Shown in pieces: positions 42,609-50,751 of a DNA stretch of 64,000 bases; positions within the stretch are counted from its first letter, which is position 1; each line of letters opens with the position of its first letter. A model generated the notes under the pieces. The model searched no databases. It saw nothing but the letters and a program-made list of their open reading frames with translations, and had not been told where the DNA came from. The translations under genes were made by a program, and so were the position numbers. Source of the stretch: an uncultured bacterium. GTDB lineage: Bacteria; Bacillota; Clostridia; Lachnospirales; Lachnospiraceae. The DNA is taken from assembly GCA_947651225.1 (NCBI GenBank), contig CANSYK010000006.1:28047-92046 (forward strand). Reading direction: 5' to 3'.

Positions 42609-43571
42609 TTATCTCCTGCCAGTTAAATAAAATTCAACTTTGTCAAAATTTTCATATGAAGTAAATTGTTTTGTGATTGTAGCCCCTGGCTTTATCTCGT
42701 AATCATCGTCTGTAAAATATGCTGTATCAAATTCAACTAATTTACCATCTAAGAAAAATAAAGCATATCCCTCGACAAATTCCGCAGGGCTTTCTCCGTC
42801 GTTCTTTACTTGGAATATAGCCCCATCTTCAATATTATTTTGAGTGTAAGACAAGTCTTGAATCACTGAATTATAATATTTGCTAGCAGTTACATTCATT
42901 TCCGTACTATAGTGGTCAATATCTGCACTTGTTTCAAAGGCTTCGTAAAATACAGAAGTACATCCAGCCCCCAAAGCTTCAAAGGAAGAATCCGCAACGG
43001 ATACCATAGAACCGTCTTTTGCATATGCTATTGATGTAGTTGAAATATCAACTGTAGTTTTTGAGTTGTTTTTTACAATAATAAAGTGTCTTGTGTACCA
43101 ACCTATTGAATCTGGTAAGGTATATTCTGCTAAAATCTCAACTTTTTCCTTTAAATTTTCTTGCGGTTCTGGGGTTTGTGTTGGTTCTGGGGTTTGTGTT
43201 GGTTCTGGGATTTGTGTTGGTTCTGGGATTTGTGTTGGTTCTGGGGTTGGGGTTTTATCACTGTTTGGTTTTCCTTTAACCTCCAATCTGCAACTAAATG
43301 TTTTTCCTAAAATTTTAGCCTTAATTGTGGCAACACCTATTTTCTTGGCTTTCACCTTTCCCTTCTGTGTGACTGTAGCAACTTTTTTGTTTGTCGAACT
43401 CCATTTTACTTTCTTTTTTGTTCCAGTGACCTTAAGTGTTGTGCTTTGCCCTACATATAGTGCCTTTTTTGTCGCACTAATCTTTACCGCCGCCTCAGCT
43501 TGAATCGGAACGGATGTTGCCACCAGTAGCGCAATAATCATAATTGACAGTAATTTTTTAATGTTCTTCAT
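42609..43571 (-). CDS. secreted Big_2 protein carried by the element
   Basis: A 320-residue exported protein. A signal peptide (1-about 28, ending AEAA) is followed by one Big_2 domain (about 29-100, VGQSTTLKVTG and KWSSTNKKVATVTQKGKVKA), a linker of four to five PEPTQ-type repeats (about 105-140), and a beta-rich C-terminal domain (about 145-320) that resembles FxLYD-type extracellular domains in layout. It has no role in phage growth and lies on the lysogenic strand beside the repressor, so it is likely a cargo gene. It shares its plan with the host Big_2 protein at 38399. Confidence 0.85.
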   Translation of the reverse strand: MKNIKKLLSIMIIALLVATSVPIQAEAAVKISATKKALYVGQSTTLKVTGTKKKVKWSSTNKKVATVTQKGKVKAKKIGVATIKAKILGKTFSCRLEVKGKPNSDKTPTPEPTQIPEPTQIPEPTQTPEPTQTPEPQENLKEKVEILAEYTLPDSIGWYTRHFIIVKNNSKTTVDISTTSIAYAKDGSMVSVADSSFEALGAGCTSVFYEAFETSADIDHYSTEMNVTASKYYNSVIQDLSYTQNNIEDGAIFQVKNDGESPAEFVEGYALFFLDGKLVEFDTAYFTDDDYEIKPGATITKQFTSYENFDKVEFYLTGRR

Positions 43572-43693
43572 TTCTTTTTTTTCCTCCCCAAAAAAATATT
43601 TTTATTAAATCGCCTAAGCGGTTTAATCATTAATCTTTACATTCTAATTACTACTAAAATTGTAGTTATAATGGTTAGATAATATTACAATCG

Positions 43694-44146
43694 TTATTTT
43701 AATTGTTTTAGCTTTGAACAAATATAGTTTTGAAATTCTATATCAGATAGTTCTTCGCAAATCAAATCAAGTGCCTTAATCTGTGGCATAAACTCTATTG
43801 CAAATATATTGGCTTCATATTCGCTTTTGGAATGAGCACAATATTCATCAAGCATATTTATTTCATCAAAACGATGCAATATAATGTGGCCTAACTCATG
43901 TGCCGCTATTATTTTTACGGAATAATCATCATATTTGTTATTAATATATACCCAATGTTTCCTGTTTTGGTTTATATTTGTGAATCCTTTCAAGTCCCCT
44001 TCTAAATTTATAAAGGAATAAGGAATTTCCATTTCCTCAAGCACTAAAAGTGGATTTCTTGTTCCGAAATATTTAAAGCACCTAGTTGCCACACTTTGAA
44101 TTTTTGTATACCTTTTTCTACTTATCCTCAAGTTTATCACATCCAT
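43694..44146 (-). CDS. ImmA/IrrE family metallopeptidase
   Basis: A 150-residue zinc peptidase of the ImmA type. The HELGH motif is in IAAHELGHIILHR near 83 and the third ligand in SEYEANIFAIEFMP near 112. In ICEBs1, ImmA cleaves the repressor ImmR to trigger excision. The gene follows the repressor on the same strand ten bases downstream, so the same logic is likely here. A full zinc site suggests that it is functional. Confidence 0.9.
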   Translation of the reverse strand: MDVINLRISRKRYTKIQSVATRCFKYFGTRNPLLVLEEMEIPYSFINLEGDLKGFTNINQNRKHWVYINNKYDDYSVKIIAAHELGHIILHRFDEINMLDEYCAHSKSEYEANIFAIEFMPQIKALDLICEELSDIEFQNYICSKLKQLK

Positions 44147-44156
44147 TTTCCGAGCA

Positions 44157-44693
44157 TTACTCTATATTGTTGTTTGAATATATAGCATTTGCCATAATAC
44201 AAGCGTCTTTGTCTGATAAGCCATCTGTTTTCCCACCAAAAGCCGCCAAAAGTTTTAATGATTTTAAATATTCTCTTGCTTTTTTAGGGTCAGTAAAATG
44301 TGGAGTAAAAATTTCCGAAATTTCCATATCTGTTTTCTTTCCAATTTCAGCAGAATCAATCTTATATCTAGGTATTTCTGTCAACTCCATAACCCTCTTT
44401 GTGGCTTCATTCTTTCCTATCTCATTGAGCATTTCATAATACTTCATGATTTTTGGAATTTTTTGCGATTGGAGTTCCATTTCATCAGACTTTCCAACAA
44501 CCCATGCTGGGTTTACATTTAACGCTATTGCTATTGCTTCAACAACTGGAAGTTTTATAGTTGCAATTTTCCCCGCTTCATAACGCTGTATGGTGGATTT
44601 TGCAACTCCTACCTTTTTGGCAATGTCGTCCAAAGTAACGCCTCTTAAGTTACGAGCATATTTAATTCTATTTCCTATTTCTTCGTTTGGCAT
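44157..44693 (-). CDS. XRE-family repressor of the element
   Basis: A 178-residue repressor. The N-terminal helix-turn-helix is textbook (RIKYARNLRGVTLDDIAKKV then GVAKSTIQRYEAGKIATIKL). The C-terminal part is helical and lacks the Ser-Lys pair of LexA-type self-cleavage, which fits control by the adjacent ImmA-like protease instead. ATG 44693 is chosen with GAGAGGTGG upstream; the longer frame to 44747 overlaps an operator-like palindrome. Confidence 0.9.
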   Translation of the reverse strand: MPNEEIGNRIKYARNLRGVTLDDIAKKVGVAKSTIQRYEAGKIATIKLPVVEAIAIALNVNPAWVVGKSDEMELQSQKIPKIMKYYEMLNEIGKNEATKRVMELTEIPRYKIDSAEIGKKTDMEISEIFTPHFTDPKKAREYLKSLKLLAAFGGKTDGLSDKDACIMANAIYSNNNIE

Positions 44694-44732
44694 TTTTAAC
44701 CACCTCTCTATGAATGACATTATATTACATAT

Positions 44733-44817
44733 TATTGCATAATGCAATAGAGAAAATAAAAATTGTTAAAAAAAGTTGCACAGGGCTATTGACATTCGTG
44801 TTGCACAGTGCTACTAT
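44733..44817. promoter_or_regulatory. divergent control region: operators and rightward promoter
   Basis: A perfect 17-bp palindrome TATTGCATAATGCAATA lies at 44733-44749. Two direct repeats, TTGCACAGGGCTA at 44777 and TTGCACAGTGCTA at 44801, flank TTGACA at 44789 with TACTAT 17 bases later at 44812. The second repeat overlaps the minus-10. This is a normal genetic-switch layout: the repressor should bind and block the rightward promoter. Confidence 0.7.
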
Positions 44818-44843
44818 AAGTTCAGCCGAAAGGAGGAATCAAA

Positions 44844-44965
44844 TTGATTAACACAAACAAAATCAAGGGTAGAATGGCAGAATTGCAGAATTGCAGATAA
44901 CCCAGAAAGATGTTGCTAATTCATTGGGACTTGCACAGCGCAAAATTGAAACAATAGGAGGTAAG
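44844..44965 (+). pseudogene. cro-like gene broken by an 8-bp tandem duplication
   Basis: TTG 44844 with AGGAGG upstream opens MINTNKIKGRMAEL, then stops at TAA 44898. GCAGAATT is duplicated at 44877-44884 and 44885-44892. Removing one copy restores RMAELQITQKDVANSLGLAQ, the start of a small phage helix-turn-helix protein (DUF739-like). The rest of that domain is missing, as the frame then runs into the rha leader. Both lesions inactivate it. Confidence 0.7.
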
Positions 44966-45471
44966 ATGAACGATTTAGTAAAAACAACAATTACCACTTT
45001 GGAAGTGGCAGAAATGATGGAAGTAGAGCATTCAAAACTTACGAGAAAGTTTGAAAGAAGCAAGGACAGGAAAGGATATATTGAAATTTTAGGAGAAGCC
45101 CATTTGGGCGTCACCGATTATTTTATAAAATCTTCATACAAAACAGCACAGAATAAAGAAATGCCTTGCTATGAGGTTACAAAACTTGGCTGCGATTTCC
45201 TTGCTAATAAATCTACTGGGAAAAGGGAGTAATATTTACCGCCAGATATGTGAAACGGTTCTATGAAATGGAGAATACATTTCAAGAAAAAGTTTATGAG
45301 ACAAAGGCAACCTCTCTTGGCGAGGTCGCTTCTTTCACAAAAGAAATGGACAGGCGGTTGGAAAAACAGGGGTCAGAGCCTTGGAAGATATGCGAAGCCT
45401 TCAAAATGGTTTCTGAACAATTTGGTATTAGGCTTCCATCTGATGTTGATAAGACTAATAAGCGAAAATAA
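44966..45471 (+). pseudogene. rha: phage regulatory protein Rha, frameshifted
   Basis: ATG 44966 with a perfect TAGGAGGT opens a Rha-family protein: KTTITTLEVAEMMEVEHSKL, then YFIKSSYKTAQNKEMPCYEV and TKLGCDFLANK. It stops at 45230 after TGKRE. The next frame continues the family pattern directly with VIFTARYVKRFYEMENTFQE and runs to 45471. A one-base change in the AAAAGGG tract near 45222 joins the two. A full product would be about 168 residues. Programmed slippage is unlikely because the tract is not in the right frame for a standard heptamer. Confidence 0.75.
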
Positions 45472-45512
45472 ATAAACCTACCTTGTACTTGGCAGGTCGA
45501 GGTAGGTTTATT
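45471..45512. terminator. AATAAACCTACC hairpin after rha
   Basis: AATAAACCTACC pairs perfectly with 45501-45512. The loop begins TTGTACTTGG, like the hairpin at 32534. Confidence 0.65.
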
Positions 45513-45644
45513 CCATAAACTAAACTCGGGAGGCTAACCACTTTGTGGGCGGTTGCTCCTTTTATATGATTAATATAGCACAGGCATTTTATTTTTGCAA
45601 GCCGCAAAAGAAATGCCTGTAAATAACTTAGGAGCAATAGTAAC

Positions 45645-45665
45645 GAGCCATATGGCTCTTTTTTA
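45645..45665 (+). terminator. short palindrome with T tract
   Basis: GAGCCATATGGCTC followed by T6, 30 bases upstream of the holin-like ORF. It would end transcripts arriving from rha. Confidence 0.6.
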
Positions 45666-45695
45666 GTGCGAAAAGCACGGAGAGGAAGGGAAAAC

Positions 45696-46019
45696 ATGAA
45701 AGCATTTACAGACACTTACAACTTTGTAGCTGGGATGGTTGTAACCATTATGACAGCAGTATTTGGGGTATATTGGTATATTTTTGCCGCTTATATGTTT
45801 TTTAACATAGCTTCCTCGTTTGGAATACCGCTGTACAAACCGTATATGTTAGTTGTTTATGAAGAAGGTTCGCCTACAACAATTGCTAATTCAATTCAAA
45901 TTATAACAGGAATAGGATTCTATGGGCACAAATGGGGTTTTCAAGAATCTCATGGATTGAGAGTTATAAAAAGAAGAACCTTAATAAATGGAATTTGGAA
46001 AGGATGGGAAGAGATTTAA
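45696..46019 (+). CDS. holin-like fragment at the element's right end
   Basis: A 107-residue ORF. Residues 1-45 (YNFVAGMVVTIMTAVFGVYW then YIFAAYMFFN) look like the N-terminal two hydrophobic segments of clostridial phage holins. The rest is polar and unlike that family, as if the holin were fused to unrelated sequence by a deletion. GAGGAAGGG gives a good start at 45696. A working holin is doubtful. Confidence 0.5.
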   Translation: MKAFTDTYNFVAGMVVTIMTAVFGVYWYIFAAYMFFNIASSFGIPLYKPYMLVVYEEGSPTTIANSIQIITGIGFYGHKWGFQESHGLRVIKRRTLINGIWKGWEEI

Positions 46020-46069
46020 TTAAAAAATTTCTCTAATAAATATACAGCAAAGATAATTATATAAAATAA

Positions 46070-46089
46070 TTTGTCATGAAATTTGTCAT
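46070..46089. promoter_or_regulatory. right arm-type integrase sites (two TTTGTCAT repeats)
   Basis: TTTGTCAT at 46070 and 46082, the same direction as the three at the left end and 12 bases apart. They lie 40-60 bases inside the right attachment site. Confidence 0.55.
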
Positions 46090-46128
46090 AAAAAATGCGA
46101 AACCCTATAAAATAAGGCTTCGCAAGAC

Positions 46129-46152
46129 TGCCGGTGGTGGGACTCGAACCCA
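46129..46152. other. right attachment site within tRNA-Leu
   Basis: The 24 bases of the T arm and acceptor 3' strand, repeated at 41256-41279. Integration here rebuilds a complete tRNA, so the host keeps tRNA-Leu. Confidence 0.88.
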
Positions 46153-46212
46153 CACACCCTTGCGGATAACAGATTTTGAGTCTGTCTCGTCTGCCAATTC
46201 CGACACACCGGC
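46129..46212 (-). tRNA. tRNA-Leu (anticodon CAA)
   Basis: An 84-base tRNA with a long variable arm, as expected for Leu. On the minus strand it starts GCCGGTGTGTCGG and ends CCACCACCGGCA. The acceptor stem GCCGGTG pairs with CACCGGC. The anticodon loop CTCAAAA between ACAGA and TCTGT gives CAA, reading UUG. CCA is not encoded. Its 3' 24 bases form the attachment site of the adjacent element and are repeated at 41256. Confidence 0.95.
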
Positions 46213-46243
46213 TTTGCTGTATGTTCATTACACAACAATAACT

Positions 46244-46272
46244 ATATTAGCATTGATGGGGAGGTTTGTCAA
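46244..46272 (-). promoter_or_regulatory. promoter of tRNA-Leu
   Basis: On the minus strand, TTGACA (46267-46272) and TAATAT (46244-46249) are 17 bases apart, 32 bases upstream of the tRNA. Confidence 0.75.
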
Positions 46273-46280
46273 GAGGATTT

Positions 46281-46309
46281 TTGCATTTTGCGCAGATGTA
46301 TAGTATAAT
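46281..46309 (+). promoter_or_regulatory. candidate promoter of sbcDC
   Basis: TTGCAT at 46281 and a perfect TATAAT at 46304 spaced 17 bases, 50 bases before the sbcD start. Confidence 0.6.
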
Positions 46310-46358
46310 TAGGTTACTATTCACACTGAAAGATAAGAGATATAGAAAAGGAGAGTCC

Positions 46359-47534
46359 ATGAAATTTTTACACTTATCAGATCTTCATTTTGGAAAGCAG
46401 TTACATGGATATGATTTGGCAGAAGAACAGAGAAAATGTATGGGGGAGATTTTTGAGGCAGTCAGGAAAGAGCTTCCGGATGCCATAGTAATTGCGGGGG
46501 ATGTTTATGATCGTTCTTTGCCATCAGGAGAGGCTATGGCATTATTGGAGGAGCTGCTTTTGGGGATTGATGGGATAGCGGCTTTAGAAAAGCCAGTGGA
46601 GATTATGATTATTGCGGGAAATCACGATTCGGCACAGAGGCTTCGGTATGGAAGTTCTTTTTTAGAAAGACATCATATCCATATTGCGGTCTTTCCACCA
46701 CAAGAAGAGGGGGAACGGCTGCAAAGGATAGAACTTATGGACAGGTATGGGGCGGTTTATTTCTACCTGCTTCCTTTTGTAAAACCAGGATTGCTTCGCA
46801 AAAGGATGCCAGGGGGAGAGTGTGCAACAACAGAAGATGCCATTCGATATCTTTTGGATCAGGAAGAGATAGATTTGTCTCAGAGGAATGTACTGGTGTC
46901 CCATCAGTTTTTTGTAAATGGAGGAGACTGTCCTGTGCAATGTGATTCTGAATCACCACGTCTGTCTGTGGGGGGATTGGATGAAGTCAGCACGACGATT
47001 GTAGAACGGTTTGATTATGTGGCGCTGGGACATATTCACAGTCCGCAGTCTCTTGGAAAAGAGAAAATCCGTTACTGTGGAACAATGTATCCATATTCTC
47101 TTAGTGAAGAGGGACAGAAGAAGTCTATCACTGTAGTAGAAATGGGCGAAAAGGGAACGATAAAATTACGTTTTCTTCCCTTTTTGCCAGAACACACAGT
47201 TCGCAGTATACGGGGAACATTAAAGGAGATTATAGAGAATGCACAGAAAAATGGCGATGTGGTTTGTCACGACTATGTTAAGATTATATTGACAGATGAA
47301 GAAACAGTGGATTCCCCCAAAGATTATCTGGAACATTATTATGACCATATTTTAGAGATTACAATAGATAATAGCCAAACAAGACAGATTCTGGAAGAAA
47401 ATATGTCAGGCGTTCAGGAACTGACGCCTTTTGAGGCATTTGAAGGTTTTTTTGGCGAGGTAATGGGACGGTCGATGAATGAAAGAGAAGAGAAGACATT
47501 TCAGGATGTTTTAAAGGAGATTGTCGATGATTAA
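46359..47534 (+). CDS. sbcD: exonuclease subunit SbcD
   Basis: A 391-residue Mre11-type nuclease subunit that with SbcC opens hairpins and trims DNA ends. Metal-binding motifs: DLHFGKQLHG near 8, GDVYDRSLPSGE near 48, GNHDSAQRL near 83, VSHQFF near 184 and LGHIHSPQ near 225. ATG 46359 with AAAGGAG upstream is chosen; an earlier in-frame ATG at 46266 lies in the promoter. sbcC follows 34 bases downstream in the same operon. Confidence 0.95.
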   Translation: MKFLHLSDLHFGKQLHGYDLAEEQRKCMGEIFEAVRKELPDAIVIAGDVYDRSLPSGEAMALLEELLLGIDGIAALEKPVEIMIIAGNHDSAQRLRYGSSFLERHHIHIAVFPPQEEGERLQRIELMDRYGAVYFYLLPFVKPGLLRKRMPGGECATTEDAIRYLLDQEEIDLSQRNVLVSHQFFVNGGDCPVQCDSESPRLSVGGLDEVSTTIVERFDYVALGHIHSPQSLGKEKIRYCGTMYPYSLSEEGQKKSITVVEMGEKGTIKLRFLPFLPEHTVRSIRGTLKEIIENAQKNGDVVCHDYVKIILTDEETVDSPKDYLEHYYDHILEITIDNSQTRQILEENMSGVQELTPFEAFEGFFGEVMGRSMNEREEKTFQDVLKEIVDD

Positions 47535-47568
47535 TTGTTGATGATTTTGAACAGTTGGAGGGCTGGAA

Positions 47569-50500
47569 ATGAAACCAAAGAAATTAGTGATGTCAGCATT
47601 TGGTTCATATGCTGGGGTAGAAACAATTGATTTTGAGAAAACAGATCATGGGCTTTTCCTGATTGCAGGGGATACTGGAGCTGGAAAATCTACTATTTTT
47701 GATGCGATTATGTTTGCGCTTTATGGTAAAATGAGTGGAAAGGAACGCCAAAGTAACATGATGCGCAGTGAGTTTGCAGATGGAGCTGTGGAGACATATG
47801 TAGAATATACCTTTTCTTATGGGACAGCGCTGCGGCCAGAGATTTATTGTATTAAACGTTATCCAACGTATGAGCGGCGTTCTAAGCGGAGGAATAAAGA
47901 TGGTGAGTACAGTATGACAAAGCAGGCCGGAAAAGTAAGCCTGATTTTGCCAGATGGAAAAGAATATCCAGAAAAGGCAGCAGAAACGGATAAAAAGATT
48001 CAGGAAATTGTCGGGTTAAATGCAGAGCAGTTTAGTAAAATTGCAATGATTGCACAAGGTGAATTTCAGGAATTGATTATGAATAAAACAGGCAAGCGAA
48101 AAGAGATTTTCCAGCAGATTTTTTCAACAGAAATTTACGAAAAAATAGAGAAAAAAATCAGGGAAAAGGCAAAGGAATGCGGCGCTGCGGTAGAGGAAAA
48201 TACGACAAAACTTAAAGAAACGGCTAATGGTACTGTATTTTTGGAAGAGGAAGAAAAAGAGCGCTGGCAGGAGGTAAGTGTTTTTTTAGAAACAGAGCCG
48301 CAGCGGGTTTTAGGCTTTTTGGAGGACATAACGGGGCGCAGGAAAAAAGAAGAAGGAGCGCTTAAAAAAGAGGTCGGTAAATTGCAGGAAGAGCTTATAA
48401 AAAAGGAAAGTGCGTATCAGGAAGCGTTTCGGCTGAACCAGTTATTAAAAGAATACGAAGAGGCGCAGGATATCAAAAGGAATTTAGAGGCGAGGAAGGA
48501 GGAAATGGATCAGAAGGCGCAGAATTTACAGAGAGCGGAAGCCGCCAGCGTGGTATATCAGGAAGAAGAACATCTGATTCGGTTCCGAAAAGAGAAAGAG
48601 CGGGCTGTTCAAAAAGAGGAAGAGTATCAAAAGAGTGAGAAAGTGCTTTTAAAAAAGAAGCAGGAAACAGCGCAAAGGCAGAAAATATGGAAAGAAGAAT
48701 ACGAAAAGAGACAGCCAAAGCTTTTGCAGGAACAAAGTAAAATGTCAGAGGAGATGCAAACATTTCAAAAGCTGCTTTCTTGCAGGAAGGAAAAGGAAGC
48801 GGCAGAACAAATATATGGAAAGCTCCAAAAAGAAATCGAGAAACAGAAAGAAAAAAGAGAGAGCCAGCTTCGGGAACAGAGGGAAAAAGAAGAGTGGCTC
48901 ACAGCTCACAAGGAAACAGAGGTTTTGCTGGAACAGGCGAATTACAGGAGAGAACGCTGTGAGGAGCGGGAAAAAGGGCTTGAAAAATATACAAAACAGT
49001 ATCATGGCTGGAAAAAGGAGAAAGACAGGCTTAGAGAGTGGGAGGAAAAGACAGCAGAGGCTGTCAGAGAATGGGAAGCGCACAGACATCACTATGAAGA
49101 ATTAAACCATGCTTATATTATGGCACAGTCTGCTTTTTTGGCGATGAAGTTAAAGGACAAAGAGCCGTGTCCTGTCTGCGGTTCCAGAGAGCATCCTGTT
49201 CCGGCTAAAAAGGCGCCAGATACCGTTACAAAGGAAATGCTTGGCATAGCAAAGGATGAGGAAGAACAGTGCCAGAAAGAGCGGGAGAAATGTCTTGCAA
49301 AAATGGAAAATGCAAAAGCAAAAGAGTCTGCGTTAAAAGAGGGATTGTTAGAAGAAAGCAGTATTTTGTATGGAAAAGATTTGTCTTTGACAAAAAAAGA
49401 AGAACAGAGTACAACAGCATTTTTGGAGGAAAAGGCAGAAAAACTCTTAAAGGAAGCCAAAAGGGAAAACAAGCAAAGAGGCAAGAAGATACAGGAAGAA
49501 ATAGGACAGCTTACTGCTTTACAGGAAGAAAAGAAAAAGAAACAAAAAGAGTTGGAGCGTATGGGTTCTTTGCTGGAACAAGATGGGCTTTTGTTGCAGG
49601 AAAAGGAAGAGCGTTTAAAGGAACAGGAATTGTCGAAAAAGGGAATGGAAGAGAAAGAGCGTTTGTTACAGGAAAAAGTACAGATTGTTTCTTTAGAGGA
49701 TGGAGAGAAATTACTTGCAAAGTTGCAAAAGGAACTTCAAAAGCTACAAAGAGAGGGAAAGGCGTTAGAAGAAGAGGTTTCACAGTCAAAGAAGGAGTAT
49801 GATACTCTCCTGGGAAATCGGGAAGAAAACAAAGGAAGGATTCAGGAATTATTGGTCAGTGTCAAAGGGCAGGAACAGGTTTACCAGGCGGCTCTGAAAG
49901 AAAATGGCTTTTTGGATGAAGAAGAGTATCATAGTGCAGTTCTTTCGGCAAAGGAACAGAAAGAGCATAGAAAGGAACTGGAAAAATATCGGGATCAGGT
50001 TAAAGAATGTGATACAAAGCTGGAAGTTTTAAAGAATCAGACAGAAGGAAAAAAGGAAGCAAATTTGGAAGAATTGTCAGAGCAGAAAGAAAAGGTAAAA
50101 GAACAGCATGAGCAGAAAAAAGATGTGCTGGCTGATATTTCACATTATTTAAAGACAAACCAACAGAGTGTAAAGCGGATGAAAGAGCTTTTAAAAGAAA
50201 GAGAAATCTGCCTGGAGAATAAGAAAGTAATGGATTCTTTAAATCGTGTTGCCAATGGAAAAATACATTTTCAGACTTACATTTTACGCCAGTATTTTCA
50301 GAAAATTGTTGCGGCTGCTAATATAAGGCTTGCCAGAATGACAGTCAGTCCTTTCTTTTTGCGGTGCAGGGAGTGGGGGAATACCGGTTCAGGAGAAGCG
50401 GGACTTGACTTGGATGTATACAATCCGGTGACAGGAAAGAGCAGGGATGCTCACACGCTTTCCGGTGGCGAAACATTTCTGGCCTCTCTTTCTATGGCGC

Positions 50501-50751
50501 TTGGAATGGCAGATGTTGTCCAGAATACAGTAGGAAAGACGCATCTTGATACGATGTTTATTGATGAAGGTTTTGGCTCATTAAGTGAGGAAGTCAGGGA
50601 TATGGCTGTGAAGGTGCTGTTAGAGCTAGCAGGAGAACAACGGCTGGTTGGGGTGATTTCGCATGTATCAGAGTTGAAAGAACAGATACCGGATAAGCTG
50701 CTGGTTACAAAAGGAAATAATGGAAGCAGAGCAGTGTGGGTACAGGATTAG
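47569..50751 (+). CDS. sbcC: exonuclease subunit SbcC
   Basis: A 1060-residue Rad50/SMC-like ATPase. Walker A AGDTGAGKSTIFDAI lies near 33. Two long coiled coils (about 190-510 and 590-900, very rich in Glu and Lys) flank the zinc hook CPVCGSREHP near 532. The C-terminal half has the signature HTLSGGETFLASLSMALGM near 963 and Walker B LDTMFIDEGFGSLSEE near 991. It pairs with SbcD as the SbcCD complex. Length is normal. Confidence 0.96.
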   Translation: MKPKKLVMSAFGSYAGVETIDFEKTDHGLFLIAGDTGAGKSTIFDAIMFALYGKMSGKERQSNMMRSEFADGAVETYVEYTFSYGTALRPEIYCIKRYPTYERRSKRRNKDGEYSMTKQAGKVSLILPDGKEYPEKAAETDKKIQEIVGLNAEQFSKIAMIAQGEFQELIMNKTGKRKEIFQQIFSTEIYEKIEKKIREKAKECGAAVEENTTKLKETANGTVFLEEEEKERWQEVSVFLETEPQRVLGFLEDITGRRKKEEGALKKEVGKLQEELIKKESAYQEAFRLNQLLKEYEEAQDIKRNLEARKEEMDQKAQNLQRAEAASVVYQEEEHLIRFRKEKERAVQKEEEYQKSEKVLLKKKQETAQRQKIWKEEYEKRQPKLLQEQSKMSEEMQTFQKLLSCRKEKEAAEQIYGKLQKEIEKQKEKRESQLREQREKEEWLTAHKETEVLLEQANYRRERCEEREKGLEKYTKQYHGWKKEKDRLREWEEKTAEAVREWEAHRHHYEELNHAYIMAQSAFLAMKLKDKEPCPVCGSREHPVPAKKAPDTVTKEMLGIAKDEEEQCQKEREKCLAKMENAKAKESALKEGLLEESSILYGKDLSLTKKEEQSTTAFLEEKAEKLLKEAKRENKQRGKKIQEEIGQLTALQEEKKKKQKELERMGSLLEQDGLLLQEKEERLKEQELSKKGMEEKERLLQEKVQIVSLEDGEKLLAKLQKELQKLQREGKALEEEVSQSKKEYDTLLGNREENKGRIQELLVSVKGQEQVYQAALKENGFLDEEEYHSAVLSAKEQKEHRKELEKYRDQVKECDTKLEVLKNQTEGKKEANLEELSEQKEKVKEQHEQKKDVLADISHYLKTNQQSVKRMKELLKEREICLENKKVMDSLNRVANGKIHFQTYILRQYFQKIVAAANIRLARMTVSPFFLRCREWGNTGSGEAGLDLDVYNPVTGKSRDAHTLSGGETFLASLSMALGMADVVQNTVGKTHLDTMFIDEGFGSLSEEVRDMAVKVLLELAGEQRLVGVISHVSELKEQIPDKLLVTKGNNGSRAVWVQD

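Larger units (their letters stand above)
41256..46152. mobile_element. 4.9-kb integrated element in tRNA-Leu(CAA), reduced prophage-like
   Basis: A 24-bp direct repeat (41256-41279 and 46129-46152) equals the 3' end of the tRNA-Leu gene from the T arm to the discriminator base. The right copy belongs to the intact tRNA; the left copy is a lone fragment. Between them lie an integrase next to the left end, a secreted Big_2 protein, an ImmA-like protease, a repressor, and on the other strand a broken cro-like gene, a frameshifted rha and a holin-like ORF. No replication, packaging or structural genes remain. The layout is that of a temperate phage left arm joined to its lysis end by deletion. 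Confidence 0.88.

Noticed and set aside
43150..43260. Tandem GGTTCTGGGGTTTGTGTT-like repeats
   Set aside because: On the minus strand they encode the PEPTQ linker of the Big_2 protein; not an independent repeat element.
45215..45235. Programmed -1 frameshift in rha
   Set aside because: The AAAAGGG tract is not in the phase needed for a standard X XXY YYZ slip, and the neighbouring cro-like gene is also broken, so decay or error is simpler.
48745..49802. Several long alternative-frame ORFs inside sbcC
   Set aside because: They are shadows produced by the Glu/Lys-rich coiled-coil codons; no start sites or family similarity.
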